From Streptomyces sp. TRM68416 (lineage in GTDB: Bacteria > Actinomycetota > Actinomycetes > Streptomycetales > Streptomycetaceae), in the NCBI RefSeq assembly GCF_014596915.1, contig NZ_JACVWU010000022.1, forward strand, positions 1 to 64,000: a stretch of 64,000 bases of DNA, written 5' to 3'. Within the stretch, counting starts at the first letter, position 1. Every line of letters starts with the position of its first letter. Of this stretch, positions 33,836-42,699 are shown piece after piece. The notes under the pieces were generated by a model. It was given only the letters and a program-made list of their open reading frames with translations. It did not search any database and was not told the DNA's origin. The translations under genes were made by a program, and so were the position numbers.

Positions 33836-33926
33836 ACGTCCGGTTCGGCGCGCGCTTGAACACACCCCGTCACCCCCCGCGTACCTCTGGGAAAGGTGAG
33901 AGCCAGCGGTTCAGCGAGGGATGACC

Positions 33927-35525
33927 ATGGTCAAGGCACACGTCTCCACACCCGAGTCGGTCGCCGGAAGATACCGGCTGGTCCAGGTCGTCCACCGGGA
34001 GACGAACCGGGTGTGCTGGTACGGCGAGGACGTGAGGGTGCAACGGCCCTGCCTGGTCACCCAGATCGGGCTGCCGGACGAACCGCCCGGCGACGGCGCG
34101 CGCCGGGTCACCGACCGCGTGGTGCGCACCTCCGAGCGCATGGGCCTGGCACTGCCCGACCGGGTCGCCGAAGTCGTCGACGCCGTCGAGGAGTCGGGCG
34201 ACCTGTGGATCGTCACCGAGTGGATCGAGGGCACGCCGCTCGGCGAAGTCCTCGCCGGGCACGGCACACTGAACTACGCGCGGGCCGCACGCATCGGCCT
34301 GGAGCTGCTGGAGGTGCTGGAGGCGGCGCACGCCCAGGGCATCACGCACGGCGAACTCAGCCCGGGCCAGGTGTACGTCCGGGACCGGGGGCCGGTGGTG
34401 GTCACCGGCTTCGGTCTGGCCGGTGCCACCCTTGCGCCCCGGCTGTCCGCACCCGCGTACGCCTCCCCCGAGCAGGCGCGTGACGAGCGGATCGGGCCGG
34501 CCGCCGATCTGTGGGCGCTGGGCGCGCTCCTGTACACGATGCTGGAGGGGCGCCCGCCGTTCCGGGACCGGGGCCGCCCGGAGGCCACGCTGAAGGGGGT
34601 GGACCGGCTTCCGCTGCGCACGCCGGTGCGCAGCGGGCCGCTCACCCGGGCCGTGCAGGGGCTGCTGCGCAAGGACTCCCGGGAACGGCTGACCCGCCCG
34701 GTGGTGCGCGAGACGCTCCTGCGCGCCCTGGACGAGGAACCCGAGCCCGTGCCGGAGCCCCGGCTGCGCGGCCGTTGCCTGGCGTCACCGGGCTGGAGCA
34801 GGCGTGCCATGGTCGGCGGCACCGCGCTGGCCGTGATCACCGTGGCGGGCGCCGCCCTCGCCGTGACCGGCGGCCTGCCCGACGGCTCCGACCCCTCGGC
34901 GAGCGGAACGAAGCCGCGCCCGGCGCCCTCGGCCACGCCGTCACCGCAATCGCCGTCCGGCACCCTCACGCCGTCCGGCACCCCCGCGCCGTCCGGCTCG
35001 CCGTCCGGGCAGCCGTCCGCCACCCCCTCGCCCTCCCCCAGCCCCTCCCGCACGGCCCTGCCCGCGGGCTTCGCCCGCTACGACGCCCCCGAGGGCTTCT
35101 CCGTCACCGTGCCCGAGGGCTGGCGGCCGCTGCGCACCGACCGCGTCTCGGACCTGGCCTACCGCGTCACCCTGGGCGCCGAGGGCGACCCCCGCACGCT
35201 CGCCGTCACCTACAGCGAGCGGGTGGGCCCGGACCCGGTCACCGTCTGGCGGGACGTCGAGCCGAGCCTGAAGCGGGCCGGCGACTACCGCAGGATCGGC
35301 AAGATCCGGGCGACGACCCACCGCGGCCGCGAGGCCGCCGAGATGGAGTGGCTCACCGGCACCGGCGACAACCGGGTCCGCACCTTCGGCCGCGGCTTCC
35401 TCATCGGCGACAACCGCGGCTACTCCCTGCGCTGGACGGCCCCGGCCGCCGACTGGGACGACGCGTCCAACCGCCGCGCCCTGGGCCTCGCCCTGAACAG
35501 CTTCCGGGAGCCCTCATCAGGCTGA
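33927..35525 (+). CDS. Protein kinase-like protein lacking catalytic residues (pseudokinase), membrane anchored
   Basis: Residues 10-270 follow the Ser/Thr kinase fold and residues 292-312 form one transmembrane helix. A Pro/Ser/Thr-rich linker and an extracellular domain of unknown type (about 370-530) follow. Key catalytic residues are missing. The HRDxKxxN loop reads ITHGELSPGQVYV, DFG is replaced by TGFG, and no AxK lysine lies at the ATP site (CLVTQIGL). The APE region (YASPEQARDE) and WALG helix survive. It is therefore probably a pseudokinase that binds partners or lipid-linked ligands. ATG 33927 has GAGGG seven bases upstream. Its stop overlaps the convergent hydrolase gene. Confidence 0.85.
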   Translation: MVKAHVSTPESVAGRYRLVQVVHRETNRVCWYGEDVRVQRPCLVTQIGLPDEPPGDGARRVTDRVVRTSERMGLALPDRVAEVVDAVEESGDLWIVTEWIEGTPLGEVLAGHGTLNYARAARIGLELLEVLEAAHAQGITHGELSPGQVYVRDRGPVVVTGFGLAGATLAPRLSAPAYASPEQARDERIGPAADLWALGALLYTMLEGRPPFRDRGRPEATLKGVDRLPLRTPVRSGPLTRAVQGLLRKDSRERLTRPVVRETLLRALDEEPEPVPEPRLRGRCLASPGWSRRAMVGGTALAVITVAGAALAVTGGLPDGSDPSASGTKPRPAPSATPSPQSPSGTLTPSGTPAPSGSPSGQPSATPSPSPSPSRTALPAGFARYDAPEGFSVTVPEGWRPLRTDRVSDLAYRVTLGAEGDPRTLAVTYSERVGPDPVTVWRDVEPSLKRAGDYRRIGKIRATTHRGREAAEMEWLTGTGDNRVRTFGRGFLIGDNRGYSLRWTAPAADWDDASNRRALGLALNSFREPSSG

Positions 35526-36956
35526 GCGCCGGGGTGCGCCCATGGCGCGCAGCGGCAGGGGGGTCAGCGGTTCCGTGCGCCAGTGCGCGGTGAAGGTGCG
35601 CTCGGGCAGGGAGCAGGTGACCGCGAGCCGGTGCGGCGTCTCCAGGAAGACCACCTCCGCCTCCAGGGTGCCGGCGTCGGTCCAGCCGCCGCTCACGGCG
35701 GTCGGGACCGGCTCCTCGGCGACGCTCCAACCGTCCCGGGGCAGCCGCAGCTCCAGACGGTGACCGTCCTCGACGAGCGTGAGGAGCGCACCGTCCGCGC
35801 CCGCCGCCACCTCCACGGAGGTCTCCCCGCGCAGGCGGGCGGGCGAGGAGTCGTCAGGGGTGAGGACGACGGCGGACCAGTCCTCCGTCCGTTCCGGCGG
35901 TGCGGGCTTGCCCGCGGCCGGCGGCAGCGCGAGCCCCGCAAGCCGTTCGGCCAGCGCCGCGTCGGCCTGCTCGGCGCCGGACAGCGGACCGGGCCGGAAC
36001 GCGGGCAGCAGATGCTCCCAGACCAGGTCCAGTACCTTCTGCATCTCCACGGTCGCCGCGGTCGTCGCGATGACGGCGTCCTGCTCGGGCAGCACCAGGC
36101 AGAACTGCCCGTACGCGCCGTCGCCGCGGTACCCGTGCCGGGACATCCAGAACTGCAGGCCGTAGCCCTGCCCCCAGTCGGAGCCGGTCAGGGGGCCGCT
36201 CGCGGTGGCGATCTGCGTCCGGGTCGCCTCGGCCACCCACGCCTCGGGCAGCAGCCGCTCGCCCTCCCACACACCGCCCTGCAGGTACAGGAGGCCGAGC
36301 CGGAGTGCCGCGTCCGTGGTGGCGTGCAGCCCGCTGAAGCCCAGTTCCCGCCCGGACCGGTCGCGTTGCCAGGCCGCCTCGCCTATCCCGAGCGGGTCGA
36401 ACAGCCGGGGGCGCAGGTAGTCGGTGAGCGACTGGCCGGTGACACGCTGCACGATGGCGGCGAGCGTGTAGGTGGTGGGCTGGTTGTACGCGAAGACCGT
36501 GCCCGGATCGCGGTCCGGCGGCAGCCGCAGGAAGCCCCGCACGAGGTTGTCGCGGTCGAGTGCGCGCGCCCGGTCCAACGTTTCGGCATCGTGGCCGCTG
36601 GCCATCGACGCCACGTGCCGGACCAGCATCGCGCGGCTGCGCGGATCGGTGACGTCGGCGTCGAGCTCGGGGAAGTAGGAGAGCACCGGGTCGTCGAGCC
36701 GCAGCAGCCCCTCGGCCGCGGCGAGACCTGCGGCGGTGGCGGTGAAGCTCTTGCTGAGCGAGTAGAGCAGGTGCGGGCGTTCCGCGGTGTACGGCGCCCA
36801 CCAGCCGGAGGCCACGAGCCGCCCGTGCCGCATGATCATCAGACTGTGGGGTTCGATGGCGGGGTCGGCGTCGAGGGCATCGAGGAAGGCATGCACTCCG
36901 GAGGCGTCGACGCCCTGGGACGCGGGCGGGCTGGAAGGCAGTGCGCGAGTCGTCAT
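35517..36956 (-). CDS. Beta-lactamase family serine hydrolase (cytoplasmic)
   Basis: This 479-residue serine hydrolase of the class C beta-lactamase/EstB fold has SxxK in LLYSLSKSFTATAAGLA (about residues 65-81) and the Tyr motif as AYNQPTTYTLA (about 157-167). A C-terminal beta domain (about 340-475) follows the hydrolase core, as in some esterases and D-aminopeptidases. No signal peptide is visible, so a cytoplasmic esterase or peptidase is likelier than a wall enzyme. The convergent overlap with the pseudokinase gene is nine bases. Confidence 0.88.
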   Translation of the reverse strand: MTTRALPSSPPASQGVDASGVHAFLDALDADPAIEPHSLMIMRHGRLVASGWWAPYTAERPHLLYSLSKSFTATAAGLAAAEGLLRLDDPVLSYFPELDADVTDPRSRAMLVRHVASMASGHDAETLDRARALDRDNLVRGFLRLPPDRDPGTVFAYNQPTTYTLAAIVQRVTGQSLTDYLRPRLFDPLGIGEAAWQRDRSGRELGFSGLHATTDAALRLGLLYLQGGVWEGERLLPEAWVAEATRTQIATASGPLTGSDWGQGYGLQFWMSRHGYRGDGAYGQFCLVLPEQDAVIATTAATVEMQKVLDLVWEHLLPAFRPGPLSGAEQADAALAERLAGLALPPAAGKPAPPERTEDWSAVVLTPDDSSPARLRGETSVEVAAGADGALLTLVEDGHRLELRLPRDGWSVAEEPVPTAVSGGWTDAGTLEAEVVFLETPHRLAVTCSLPERTFTAHWRTEPLTPLPLRAMGAPRRSA

Positions 36957-37030
36957 GGCGGCATTCCTACCCGCGTGACCGAAGCACGGACGAGTCGTTT
37001 TCCCGACCTTGGGGCGGGGACTCGGGCCCC

Positions 37031-38002
37031 ATGGTGCAAATCGGATACACGATGATGACCGAGCAGGCCGGCCCGCGTGATCTCGTCGACCATGTGGTGC
37101 GCGCCGAGGAGGTGGGCTTCGACTTCTCGGTGACCTCGGACCACTACTTTCCGTGGTTGCGTTCGCAAGGGCACTCGCCGTACGCGTGGAGTGTGCTGGG
37201 CGCGGCGGCCCAGGCGACGCGGCGGATTCCGCTGATGACGTACGTGACGTGTCCGACCTTCCGCTACCACCCGGCGGTGGTGGCGCAGAAGGCGGCGACG
37301 ATGCAGTTGCTCTCCGAGGGCCGCTTCCGGCTCGGGCTGGGCTCCGGCGAGAACCTCAACGAGCATGTGGTGGGCGGCGGCTGGCCGTCCGTCGACATCC
37401 GGCACGAGATGCTGGAGGAGGCGATCGGGATCATCCGGGCGCTCTTCGACGGCGGCCACGTCACCCGGCACGGCACCCACTACGACGTGGACTCGGCCCG
37501 CCTGTGGGACCTGCCGGACCAGCCGCCGCCGATCGGTGTCGCCGTCTCCGGCGAGCAGTCCTGCGCGCTCGCGGGCAGGCTCGCCGACCTGATGATCGCC
37601 ACCGAGCCGAAACCGGGCCTGCTGGAGGCCTTCGACCGGCACGGTGGCGAGGGCAGGCCGCGCGTCGGCCAGCTGCCCGTCTGCCACGACCGGGACCGGG
37701 ACACGGCGGTCAGGCGCGCCCATGCGCAGTTCCGCTGGTTCGGCAGCGGCTGGAAGGTCAACGCGGAGCTGCCGCACCCGGATTCCTTCGAGGCGGCCAC
37801 CCAGTACGTCACCCCGGACGACGTCGCCTCGTCCATCCCGTGCGGTGACGACCCGGACGACTTCGTGGAAGCGGTGCGGCCGTACGTGGAGGCCGGTTTC
37901 ACCGAGGTCGCCCTGGTGCAGATCGGCGGCGAGTCGCAGCCGGCGTATCTGGACTGGTCGGAGAAGACGCTGCTGCCGGCGCTGCGCGACGCCTTCGGAT
38001 GA
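37031..38002 (+). CDS. LLM-class F420-dependent oxidoreductase
   Basis: This 323-residue luciferase-like (alpha/beta barrel) protein has the actinobacterial F420-dependent subfamily pattern. The signatures are IGYTMMTEQAGPRDLVDHVVRAEEVGFDF-type at the N terminus (split across residues 3-31), SDHYFPW, GRFRLGLGSGENLNEHVVG and a C-terminal ALVQIGGESQ. It probably reduces or oxidises an unsaturated or alcohol substrate using coenzyme F420 made by the host. No F420 biosynthetic genes are adjacent. The first strong start is ATG 37031 with only a weak upstream GGGGA; the longer frame to 36941 overlaps the promoter of the divergent hydrolase. Confidence 0.88.
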   Translation: MVQIGYTMMTEQAGPRDLVDHVVRAEEVGFDFSVTSDHYFPWLRSQGHSPYAWSVLGAAAQATRRIPLMTYVTCPTFRYHPAVVAQKAATMQLLSEGRFRLGLGSGENLNEHVVGGGWPSVDIRHEMLEEAIGIIRALFDGGHVTRHGTHYDVDSARLWDLPDQPPPIGVAVSGEQSCALAGRLADLMIATEPKPGLLEAFDRHGGEGRPRVGQLPVCHDRDRDTAVRRAHAQFRWFGSGWKVNAELPHPDSFEAATQYVTPDDVASSIPCGDDPDDFVEAVRPYVEAGFTEVALVQIGGESQPAYLDWSEKTLLPALRDAFG

Positions 38003-38090
38003 CACACCGCGGGGTCGGCAAACCGGCGCATGCAGGTGCATATAGGCTTCGGTCTCCGTACCGTCCGGCCCTGCCCCAGGAGTGTCCTCC

Positions 38091-39122
38091 GTGACCGTAG
38101 CGCTCGCCCCCTCCGAGACGTCCCCCGCGCCCCTGTCCGACCTCGTCGCGCTCGACGCGCGCGAGTTCGGGGCGTACGCGCGGACCGGAGGGTGGGCCTT
38201 CGGTCTGAAGGTGGCGCGCAGCGTGCGGCCCGGCGGCCAGCACGCGGACGACACGCCGAAGGTCTCGGCGAAGGAGTTCGCCGAGCTCGCGGGCTGTTCC
38301 GCCGAGCGTGTCCTGCGCTACTACAAGGCCTGGGACCGGGCAGCCGACGACGGTCTCGTCCCGCACTTCGAGGCACTCGTGCCGGGGCAGGACGTGGAGC
38401 TGCCGGACGCCGACGTGTGGCTCAGCTACTACGTCTCGCGCAGCAGCGCCACGTCCGAGCGCGGCACCGCTATCAGCGAGGCCGCCGAGGCCGAGGGCAT
38501 CCGGCCGACGAAGGCGCTGGAGGTCGCGGAGAACCCCACCGCGCTGCGCGCCGCGATCCTCGCCGACCCCTCCACCGCGCGGGCGGCCCGCCAGGCGCTG
38601 CTGGACCGGGTGCGCGAGGACCCCGAGCTGCAGGCGGAGCTGGCCCGTGACGTCGTGCGCACCGACGACCTGAAGAAGGCCGTCGCCACCGAGAACAGGG
38701 CCGCGGACCGGATCGGGTACGTGCGTCAGATCGCCGAGTCGGGCCGGATCAGGACGCCGGCCGGGCAGACCGTGGACGCGCCCGTCGACGTACGCCAGGA
38801 GGCCGAGCGGCATCTGTCGCTGATCGAGGAGCTGGAGGACGACGAGGACACCGGCGAGTGGGCCACCGAGGCCTACGACACCATGAAGAACCTCGTCGCC
38901 GAGACCGTGGAGGCCGATCCCGAGCTGCGGGTGCAGGAGCGGCGGACGAAGTTCTACAGCAGCCTGCAGAAGGCCACGAAGGTGTTCGAGGAGCTGACCT
39001 TCGACGACGTCCAGGAGTTCGTCGAGGACGACATGGTGGAGCAGTTGGAGGAGCTTCAGCGTGCCATCGCCTCGTGCATCGCCGAGCTGCGCGGCGCCCG
39101 GGGCACGGGGGCGGCCGAGTAG
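38091..39122 (+). CDS. HTH-domain protein of unknown function
   Basis: This 343-residue soluble protein has an internal helix-turn-helix-like region with SAKEFAELAGCSAERVLRYYKAWDR (about residues 58-82), followed by long charged helices (150-320) and an acidic C terminus with coiled-coil character (EELEDDEDTGEW, EEFVEDD). The pattern suggests a DNA-binding or nucleoid-related protein with some ParB-like HTH resemblance, but I cannot assign a family. GTG 38091 has AGGAG eight bases upstream. A perfect hairpin terminator follows the stop. Confidence 0.65.
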   Translation: MTVALAPSETSPAPLSDLVALDAREFGAYARTGGWAFGLKVARSVRPGGQHADDTPKVSAKEFAELAGCSAERVLRYYKAWDRAADDGLVPHFEALVPGQDVELPDADVWLSYYVSRSSATSERGTAISEAAEAEGIRPTKALEVAENPTALRAAILADPSTARAARQALLDRVREDPELQAELARDVVRTDDLKKAVATENRAADRIGYVRQIAESGRIRTPAGQTVDAPVDVRQEAERHLSLIEELEDDEDTGEWATEAYDTMKNLVAETVEADPELRVQERRTKFYSSLQKATKVFEELTFDDVQEFVEDDMVEQLEELQRAIASCIAELRGARGTGAAE

Positions 39123-39129
39123 CCGCGCT

Positions 39130-39155
39130 CGGCCCGAGCCGCCGCACTCGGGCCG
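39130..39155 (+). terminator. Hairpin terminator
   Basis: A perfect 9-bp stem (39130-39138 with 39147-39155) with an 8-base loop lies eight bases after the HTH-protein stop and between it and a convergent gene. Confidence 0.7.
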
Positions 39156-39195
39156 CCGGGGCGCGGCACGCGCGAGCGGTTCGCCGCGCTGCCGG

Positions 39196-39687
39196 TCAGT
39201 CCCTCGACGTGTAGCGGCGCCGGGTCCACAGGGGCAGGCCGAACCAGCACAGCAGGTACCACAGCACCACCGCGGTGACGATCCAGGGGACGAAGCCGTC
39301 GTGCGTGGCGACCCGCAGGATCAGCAGCAGCGAGGCCGTCATGGTGGCCAGCAGCAGCACCAGGCCGACGAAGGTCAGCCGGGAGGCCCACTCCACGGCG
39401 CGCGGCTTGATGCGCCGCCCGGAGACCAGCCGGTGCAGGGACACCGGCCCGATCAGGGCGCCGGTGGCGGCGGCGCCCAGGACCACGGTCACAATGTAGA
39501 TGGTCTGCTCCGTGTCGCCCAGCTTGGCGTACGTGGGCGTGAACACGACCGTGAGCAGGAAACCGAAGAGTATCTGGACGCCCATCTGCGCGACGCGGAC
39601 CTCCTGGATAAGCTCGGACCACATACGGTCGGCTCGCTCGTCCTCGGTCTCGTTGCGGCCGGTGCGTCTTGGGGCTGCCTCCGCCAT
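39196..39687 (-). CDS. DUF6328-like four-helix membrane protein
   Basis: This 163-residue membrane protein has four predicted transmembrane helices at about 37-57, 65-85, 107-127 and 133-152, after a charged cytosolic N terminus (ETEDERADRMWSELIQEVRVAQMGVQILFGF). This pattern matches the DUF6328 family of Streptomyces; function is unknown. ATG 39687 has GGAG upstream; the frame extends to a TTG at 39720, which is unlikely. Confidence 0.78.
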   Translation of the reverse strand: MAEAAPRRTGRNETEDERADRMWSELIQEVRVAQMGVQILFGFLLTVVFTPTYAKLGDTEQTIYIVTVVLGAAATGALIGPVSLHRLVSGRRIKPRAVEWASRLTFVGLVLLLATMTASLLLILRVATHDGFVPWIVTAVVLWYLLCWFGLPLWTRRRYTSRD

Positions 39688-39744
39688 GGGCTCCGGGTGA
39701 CCCGGGGAGTGATCGGTCAAACGGGCACCCGGAGCCGTGCGCTG

Positions 39745-40728
39745 CTACCAGCGGGCCTCGACCTGGTCCTTGATGCGACGGTCGTACAGGTCGCGGATCG
39801 CGGCGAGCGTCCGGTCGGACAGTTCCGGCAGCCGGGCCGCGGCGGCGTTGGCGCGGGCCTGCTCGGGCGAGCGGGCGCCCGGGATCACGGTGGTCACGCC
39901 TGGCTGCTGGATGATCCAGCGCAGGGCCAGCTGGGCCGGGGTGTACCCCTCCGGGACGAGGGCGGAGAACTCGGCGGCCGCCTCCACGCCGGTCGTCCAG
40001 TCCACGCCGGAGAAGGTCTCGCCGACGTCGAAGGACTCGCCGTGCCGGTTGTAGGTGCGGTGGTCGTTCTCCGGGAAGACGGTGTCCTTGGTGTACTTGC
40101 CCGACAGCAGGCCCGAGGCCAGCGGGACGCGGGCGATGATGCCGACGCCGGCCTCCCGGGCGGCCGGGAGGACCTCGCGCAGGGGCTTCATGCGGAAGGG
40201 GTTGAGGATGATCTGCACGCTCGCCACGCCGGGGCGGGCGATGGCGGTGAGCGCCTCCTCGCAGGTCTCCACGCTGACGCCGTAGGCGGCGATCCGCTCC
40301 TCCTCGACCAGGGTGTCGAGGGCGTCGAAGACCTCGTCGGTGGAGTAGACGGGCGTGGGCGGGCAGTGCAGCTGTACGAGGTCGATGCGGTCGACGCCGA
40401 GGTTGCGCCGGGAACGGTCGTTCCAGGCGCGGAAGTTGTCCAGAACGTAGTTCTGCGGGATCTGGTCGACGCGGCGGCCCATCTTCGTGGCGACCAGCAC
40501 ATGCAGGTCGGGGCGGCCGCTCAGGAAGCCGGCGATGGTCTGTTCGCTGCGTCCGTCGCCGTACACGTCGGCCGTGTCGAAGAAGGTGACTCCCGACTCG
40601 GCCGCCGCCTCCAGTACGGAGAGGGCCTCCTTGTCGTCGACGTCTCCCCAGTCGGCACCCAGCTGCCAGGTGCCGAGTCCTACGACGGATGCGTGCTGCT
40701 GCGACCTGTCGAATGTGCGCTCGTCCAT
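39745..40728 (-). CDS. Aldo/keto reductase
   Basis: This 327-residue NADPH-dependent aldo/keto reductase has its catalytic tetrad at Asp51, Tyr56, Lys82 and the histidine in LVQLHCPP, in the expected order. The C-terminal cofactor-binding loop VIPGARSPEQARANAAAA fits the AKR general family. The substrate is unspecified. It is separated from the DUF6328 gene by 57 bases on the same strand, without an obvious operon partner. Confidence 0.92.
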   Translation of the reverse strand: MDERTFDRSQQHASVVGLGTWQLGADWGDVDDKEALSVLEAAAESGVTFFDTADVYGDGRSEQTIAGFLSGRPDLHVLVATKMGRRVDQIPQNYVLDNFRAWNDRSRRNLGVDRIDLVQLHCPPTPVYSTDEVFDALDTLVEEERIAAYGVSVETCEEALTAIARPGVASVQIILNPFRMKPLREVLPAAREAGVGIIARVPLASGLLSGKYTKDTVFPENDHRTYNRHGESFDVGETFSGVDWTTGVEAAAEFSALVPEGYTPAQLALRWIIQQPGVTTVIPGARSPEQARANAAAARLPELSDRTLAAIRDLYDRRIKDQVEARW

Positions 40729-40789
40729 GGCGTCAGTGTGTCATCCGCCGGGCGGGAGTGCGGAACGGGATCCTCCGCGGTCGGCGGGG

Positions 40790-41995
40790 CTATTTGATCC
40801 TCCGGGCGTGCACCGTGCGGGCCACCTTCGGGCCGAGCCAGCGCTTGAGCCGGCGCAGCGCCTCCAGTTGTCCGGCGGCCTTGTCCACGCGGTAGTAGAG
40901 CTGGGGCGGGACGTAGGGCAGCAGGGGTGAGTGGCGCTGGCCGAGGAGGGCGAACATGTGCTCCGGGGGCAGGCCGATGTAGCGGGGCAGGTTCTCGTAC
41001 CACTGGGCGCTGTAGCGGGCCGCGCTCTGCACGGGCAGCAGGGCCGTCTTGCGTTCGTGTTCGTAGCGGGCGAGGGCCTGCGGGAGGTCGGTGTGCGCGC
41101 GCAGGGCGGCGGCCAGGGCAAGGGCGTCCTCCAGGGCGAGGGTGGTGCCGGCGCCGATGGAGTAGTGCGTGGTGTGGGCGGCGTCGCCGAGCAGGACGAG
41201 GTTGTCCCGGTGCCAGGTGCGGTTGGTGAGGGTGCGGAAGTTCAGCCACTGGGGGCCGGCCGGACCGGCGGCGGACCGGCCCATCAGGGGATGGCCGTCC
41301 AGTACGTCGGCGAACAGCCTTTCCAGTACGGCCAGGCCGTCGGCCTCGCTCGCGCGGTCGAGGCCGAGGCCGGTCCAGGTGTCGGGGGCGCATTCGATCA
41401 CGCAGGTGCTGCGGTCGGGGCCGAAGCCGTAGCCGTAGCACCAGATCCAGCCGTGGTCGGTCTCCACGAAGGCGAAGGTGAAGGCCTCGAAGACCTTGGA
41501 GGTGCCGAGCCAGATGTAGCGGTTGCGGCCGGTCTTCAGGTCGGTGCCGAAGTCGTCGGCGTGGCGGCCGCGCAGGGCGCTGTGCACGCCGTCGCTCGCG
41601 ACGACCAGGTCGGCGGCGGGCGGGTCGGCGGCGTCGATCTCGTGCTCGAACTCCAGCCGTACGCCGAGGGAGCGGGCCCGGGCGGCGAGGATCTCCAGCA
41701 GCCGGTGGCGGCCGATACCGAAGCCCTCGTCGCCGCTGTGACGGGTCGCCAGACCTCGTACGTGGGCGACGCCGTCGCTCCAGCGCACCGAGTGGTCGGC
41801 GAGGGCGCGGGCCGACTCCGGGTCGTGTGCTTCGAGCCTGTCGAGGAGTCCGCGCCAGTAGGTGACGCCCCAGCCGTAGGTGGAGCCCTCCGGGTTGCGC
41901 TCGTGGACGGTGATGTCGTGGGACGGGTCCTGCAGCTTCAGCAGGATCGAGAGGTACAGGCCGGCGGGCCCGCCTCCGACGCAGGCGACCTTCAC
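40790..41995 (-). CDS. FAD-dependent aromatic monooxygenase
   Basis: This 401-residue group A flavin monooxygenase has the FAD motif VACVGGGPAGLYLSILLK at residues 3-20 and the GD motif, VLLGDAAHTTHYSIGAGTTLALEDA, split at about 276-300. The N-terminal sequence resembles the monooxygenase half of salicylyl-CoA 5-hydroxylase-type enzymes, suggesting an aromatic CoA thioester as substrate. No acyl-CoA ligase is adjacent, so this is tentative. It is divergent from the tyrosinase operon and shares its 313-base promoter region. Confidence 0.87.
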   Translation of the reverse strand: MKVACVGGGPAGLYLSILLKLQDPSHDITVHERNPEGSTYGWGVTYWRGLLDRLEAHDPESARALADHSVRWSDGVAHVRGLATRHSGDEGFGIGRHRLLEILAARARSLGVRLEFEHEIDAADPPAADLVVASDGVHSALRGRHADDFGTDLKTGRNRYIWLGTSKVFEAFTFAFVETDHGWIWCYGYGFGPDRSTCVIECAPDTWTGLGLDRASEADGLAVLERLFADVLDGHPLMGRSAAGPAGPQWLNFRTLTNRTWHRDNLVLLGDAAHTTHYSIGAGTTLALEDALALAAALRAHTDLPQALARYEHERKTALLPVQSAARYSAQWYENLPRYIGLPPEHMFALLGQRHSPLLPYVPPQLYYRVDKAAGQLEALRRLKRWLGPKVARTVHARRIK

Positions 41996-42308
41996 ACATC
42001 CCCCTGGGAGTTACCGAAAGCGTTCATATGGCGACGCAGAGTAGCAGGGCTTTGCGCCAGCTTTCCCGGGTGAGGCACGTCACCGGCGGCGCACCGGCCC
42101 GCGAAAGATCACCGGGAACGGATGGTCCAGGGGAAGGAATTGCCCCTTCCGGCGATATGCACCCCACCCAGAGACAAGATCATCTTCATTCAATCTTGCA
42201 CTGCATGTGGCCAATTGTCCTGATCACGCCCAACCGGTCGCGGGACCCGCCACCGAGCGGATAGGCATGCCGGGTCGCAAACCGGCCACACCTCGGAAGG
42301 ACCCTTCC
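41996..42308. other. 313-base divergent promoter region upstream of melC
   Basis: This gap between the monooxygenase and melC1 holds a relatively AT-rich core. It contains a six-base inverted repeat CAAGAT (42175-42180) with ATCTTG (42193-42198), and GGAAGG (42132-42137) with CCTTCC (42145-42150). Promoters for both directions should lie here, but no consensus elements could be assigned with confidence. The melC1 ribosome binding site GGAAGGA (42295-42301) is at its end. Confidence 0.5.
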
Positions 42309-42665
42309 ATGCCCGAACTGACCCGGCGTCACGCGCTCGCCGCCGCGGCCGCCCTCGCCGCCACACCCGCCGTGGCGGCGAAGGCGACCGCCCACGAGCA
42401 CCACTCCCCCGACACCTTCGACGAGGTCTACAAGGGCCGCCGCATACAGGGCCGCCCCCAGGCGGGCGGCGGCCACCACGACCACCACGGCGCCGGCTAC
42501 GCCGTGTTCGTCGACGGAATGGAACTGCACATGATGCGCAACGCCGACGGCACCTGGATCAGCGTCGTCAGCCACTACGACCCGGTGGCCACCCCGCGCG
42601 CCGCCGCCCGGGCCGCGGTCGACGAACTCCAGGGCGCGGCCCTGCTGCCGTTCCCCGCCAACTGA
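42309..42665 (+). CDS. melC1: Tyrosinase cofactor/copper chaperone MelC1
   Basis: This 118-residue MelC1-type protein has a twin-arginine signal (MPELTRRHALAAAAALAATP) and a His-rich copper-binding region (HEHH at about 29-32, HHDHHGAGYAVFVDG at about 56-70). MelC1 delivers copper to apo-tyrosinase, forms a complex with MelC2 and carries it out by the Tat pathway. The downstream melC2 starts after 34 bases, forming the classic melC operon. The Tyr in GAGYAVF is the caddie residue that plugs the tyrosinase active site in known structures. Confidence 0.95.
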   Translation: MPELTRRHALAAAAALAATPAVAAKATAHEHHSPDTFDEVYKGRRIQGRPQAGGGHHDHHGAGYAVFVDGMELHMMRNADGTWISVVSHYDPVATPRAAARAAVDELQGAALLPFPAN

Positions 42666-42699
42666 ACCGTCCCCCACGCACTTTCGGGAGCACCCGCAC

